In this document: piece after piece, positions 23,498 to 24,292 of the stretch
Position numbering within the stretch: the stretch's first letter is position 1
Layout: each line of letters starts with the position of its first letter
Assembly: GCA_035632095.1 (NCBI GenBank)
Contig: DASQHM010000155.1
Span: 1 to 24,292 of the forward strand
Length of the DNA: 24,292 nucleotides
DNA from: DASQHM01 sp035632095
Lineage (GTDB): Bacteria; Pseudomonadota; Alphaproteobacteria; Ferrovibrionales; Ferrovibrionaceae
Direction: 5' to 3'
Made by a program: the position numbers and the translations under genes
Notes under the pieces: model-generated
Told to the model about the DNA's origin: nothing
The model's database searches: none
Seen by the model: only the letters and a program-made list of their open reading frames with translations

Positions 23498-24196
23498 ATG
23501 TCGCAGCTGCCGCGCCTGTTACCCACAACGGCGGAGGCCGAAACCTTTGCCGGCGTGACCTATAGCCTTGCCGGCGAGTTGGTGCCGGCGCTTACCGTCA
23601 GCATGACGCCCGGTCAGCCGGTCTATTTCGAGCATCACGTCATGTTGTGGAAGAGCCCATCCGTGACCATCGGGCTCCGGCCGATGAAGGGCGCGCTGAA
23701 GCGCATGGTCGCCGGCATGCAGATTTTCGTGACCGAAGCATCGGGCCAGGGCGAGATCGCTTTTTCGCGCGATGGCGCCGGCCACATATTCGGCTTGCAC
23801 CTGAAGAACGGCCACGGATTGCACGTCCGCGAGCACCAGTTCCTCGCCGCGACCAACACGATCGACTACACCTTCGAGCGCGTGAAGGGCGTCGGCACCA
23901 TGTTGTTCGGCGGCACGGGCTTCTTCATCGACAAGTTCCACGCCAACGGCGGCGACGGCATCCTTTGGCTGCACGGCTATGGCAACGTGTTCGAGAAAAC
24001 CCTGGATGCCGGCGAAATGATCGACGTGGAGCCGGGCGGCTGGCTCTACAAGGACGAGTCCGTGCAAATGGTTGCCAACGTGCAGCGCCTGTCGAGCGGC
24101 ATGTTCGGCGGCATGAATTTCATCACCAACCGCTTCACCGGCCCGGGCCGAATCGGCATCCAGTCCATGTACCTGCACATGCCGGAAGAGGTCTAG
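23498..24196 (+). CDS. AIM24 / TIGR00266 family protein
   Basis: This is a 232-residue beta-rich protein of the AIM24 family, named after a yeast mitochondrial protein; the bacterial role is unknown. Typical segments are VYFEHHVMLWKSPSVTIGLR, MQIFVTEASGQGEIAFSRDG, the Gly-rich GTMLFGGTGFFIDKFH, and the end part LSSGMFGGMNFITNRFTGPG followed by RIGIQSM. No signal peptide or membrane helix is seen, so it is likely cytoplasmic. The ATG at 23498 follows GGGGGA inside a possible hairpin. It sits 93 bp after gltD on the same strand. Palindromic repeats follow directly. Confidence 0.9.
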   Translation: MSQLPRLLPTTAEAETFAGVTYSLAGELVPALTVSMTPGQPVYFEHHVMLWKSPSVTIGLRPMKGALKRMVAGMQIFVTEASGQGEIAFSRDGAGHIFGLHLKNGHGLHVREHQFLAATNTIDYTFERVKGVGTMLFGGTGFFIDKFHANGGDGILWLHGYGNVFEKTLDAGEMIDVEPGGWLYKDESVQMVANVQRLSSGMFGGMNFITNRFTGPGRIGIQSMYLHMPEEV

Positions 24197-24210
24197 TCAC
24201 CCCTCACCCC

Positions 24211-24292
24211 ATCGACGCGGCTGCCCCCGCGTCGATACCTCTCCCACAAGGGGAGAGGGAACGCACAGAGTAACCTTCTCCCCTTGTGGGAG
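24211..24292. repeat. Cluster of palindromic repeats (REP-like / terminator-like)
   Basis: Three nested inverted repeats lie after the AIM24 gene. The first is ATCGACGCGG (24211-24220) with CCGCGTCGAT (24227-24236), a perfect 10-bp stem with loop CTGCCC. The second is CCTCTCCC (24238-24245) with GGGAGAGG (24251-24258), an 8-bp stem with loop ACAAG. The third is CTCCCACAAGGGGAGA (24241-24256) with its exact 16-base complement at 24277-24292, reaching the window edge. No T tract follows any stem. From memory, CTCTCCCACAAGGGGAGAG-like units are scattered widely in alphaproteobacterial genomes, so a dispersed repeat is more likely than a simple terminator, although it may also stop transcription. 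Confidence 0.75.

Overview
This is a GC-rich chromosomal window with mostly housekeeping content. It most likely comes from an alphaproteobacterium. Supporting signs are a TipF-like EAL protein, a CheZ phosphatase, a TIGR01459-type HAD hydrolase near ribF, CtrA-like TTAA-N7-TTAA boxes, and an alphaproteobacterial-style gltBD pair. Having both CheZ and TipF leans towards Rhodospirillales or relatives rather than Rhizobiales, but this is an inference. I see no rRNA, tRNA, CRISPR array, insertion sequence, integrase or phage gene.

Layout. Positions 1-5401 hold, on the minus strand, the end-truncated FAD synthetase gene ribF, a MaoC-type hydratase, a NagD-like HAD hydrolase and tipF. Between them sit two plus-strand genes, a cheZ-type phosphatase and a HAD-IIB sugar-phosphatase-like gene. 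Positions 5513-9054 hold glutathione peroxidase and the envelope trio ydbH-ynbE-ydbL. The trio encodes an AsmA-like intermembrane protein, a small outer-membrane lipoprotein and a periplasmic DUF1318 protein, tightly packed. Positions 9146-10101 hold a small heavy-metal-associated chaperone and an unrecognised secreted protein. Positions 10150-12052 hold the rRNA methyltransferase rlmJ and a luciferase-like monooxygenase.

Positions 16869 down to 12010 form a four-gene minus-strand operon: N-acyl-D-amino-acid-deacylase-like amidohydrolase, SDR dehydrogenase, cyclase-family hydrolase and MFS transporter. The gaps are 28-33 bp and the three downstream genes have clear ribosome binding sites. This looks like uptake and catabolism of an unidentified amide- or lactone-containing compound and is the best candidate here for something undescribed. 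Positions 17290-23404 carry gltB and gltD (NADPH glutamate synthase), preceded by a 420-bp leader with a strong hairpin. The window closes with an AIM24-family gene and a cluster of palindromic repeats at the right edge.

The most interesting signals are: a CheZ whose C-terminal tail carries two copies of a CheY/FliM-type peptide; a TipF-like EAL protein with a degraded catalytic motif; CtrA-like boxes upstream of both of these motility genes; duplicated REP-like palindromes, one of which forms the 3' end of tipF; the catabolic operon with altered metal-site motifs in two enzymes; and potentially regulatory RNA structures ahead of gltB and the AIM24 gene. No convincing new defence system or mobile element was found.
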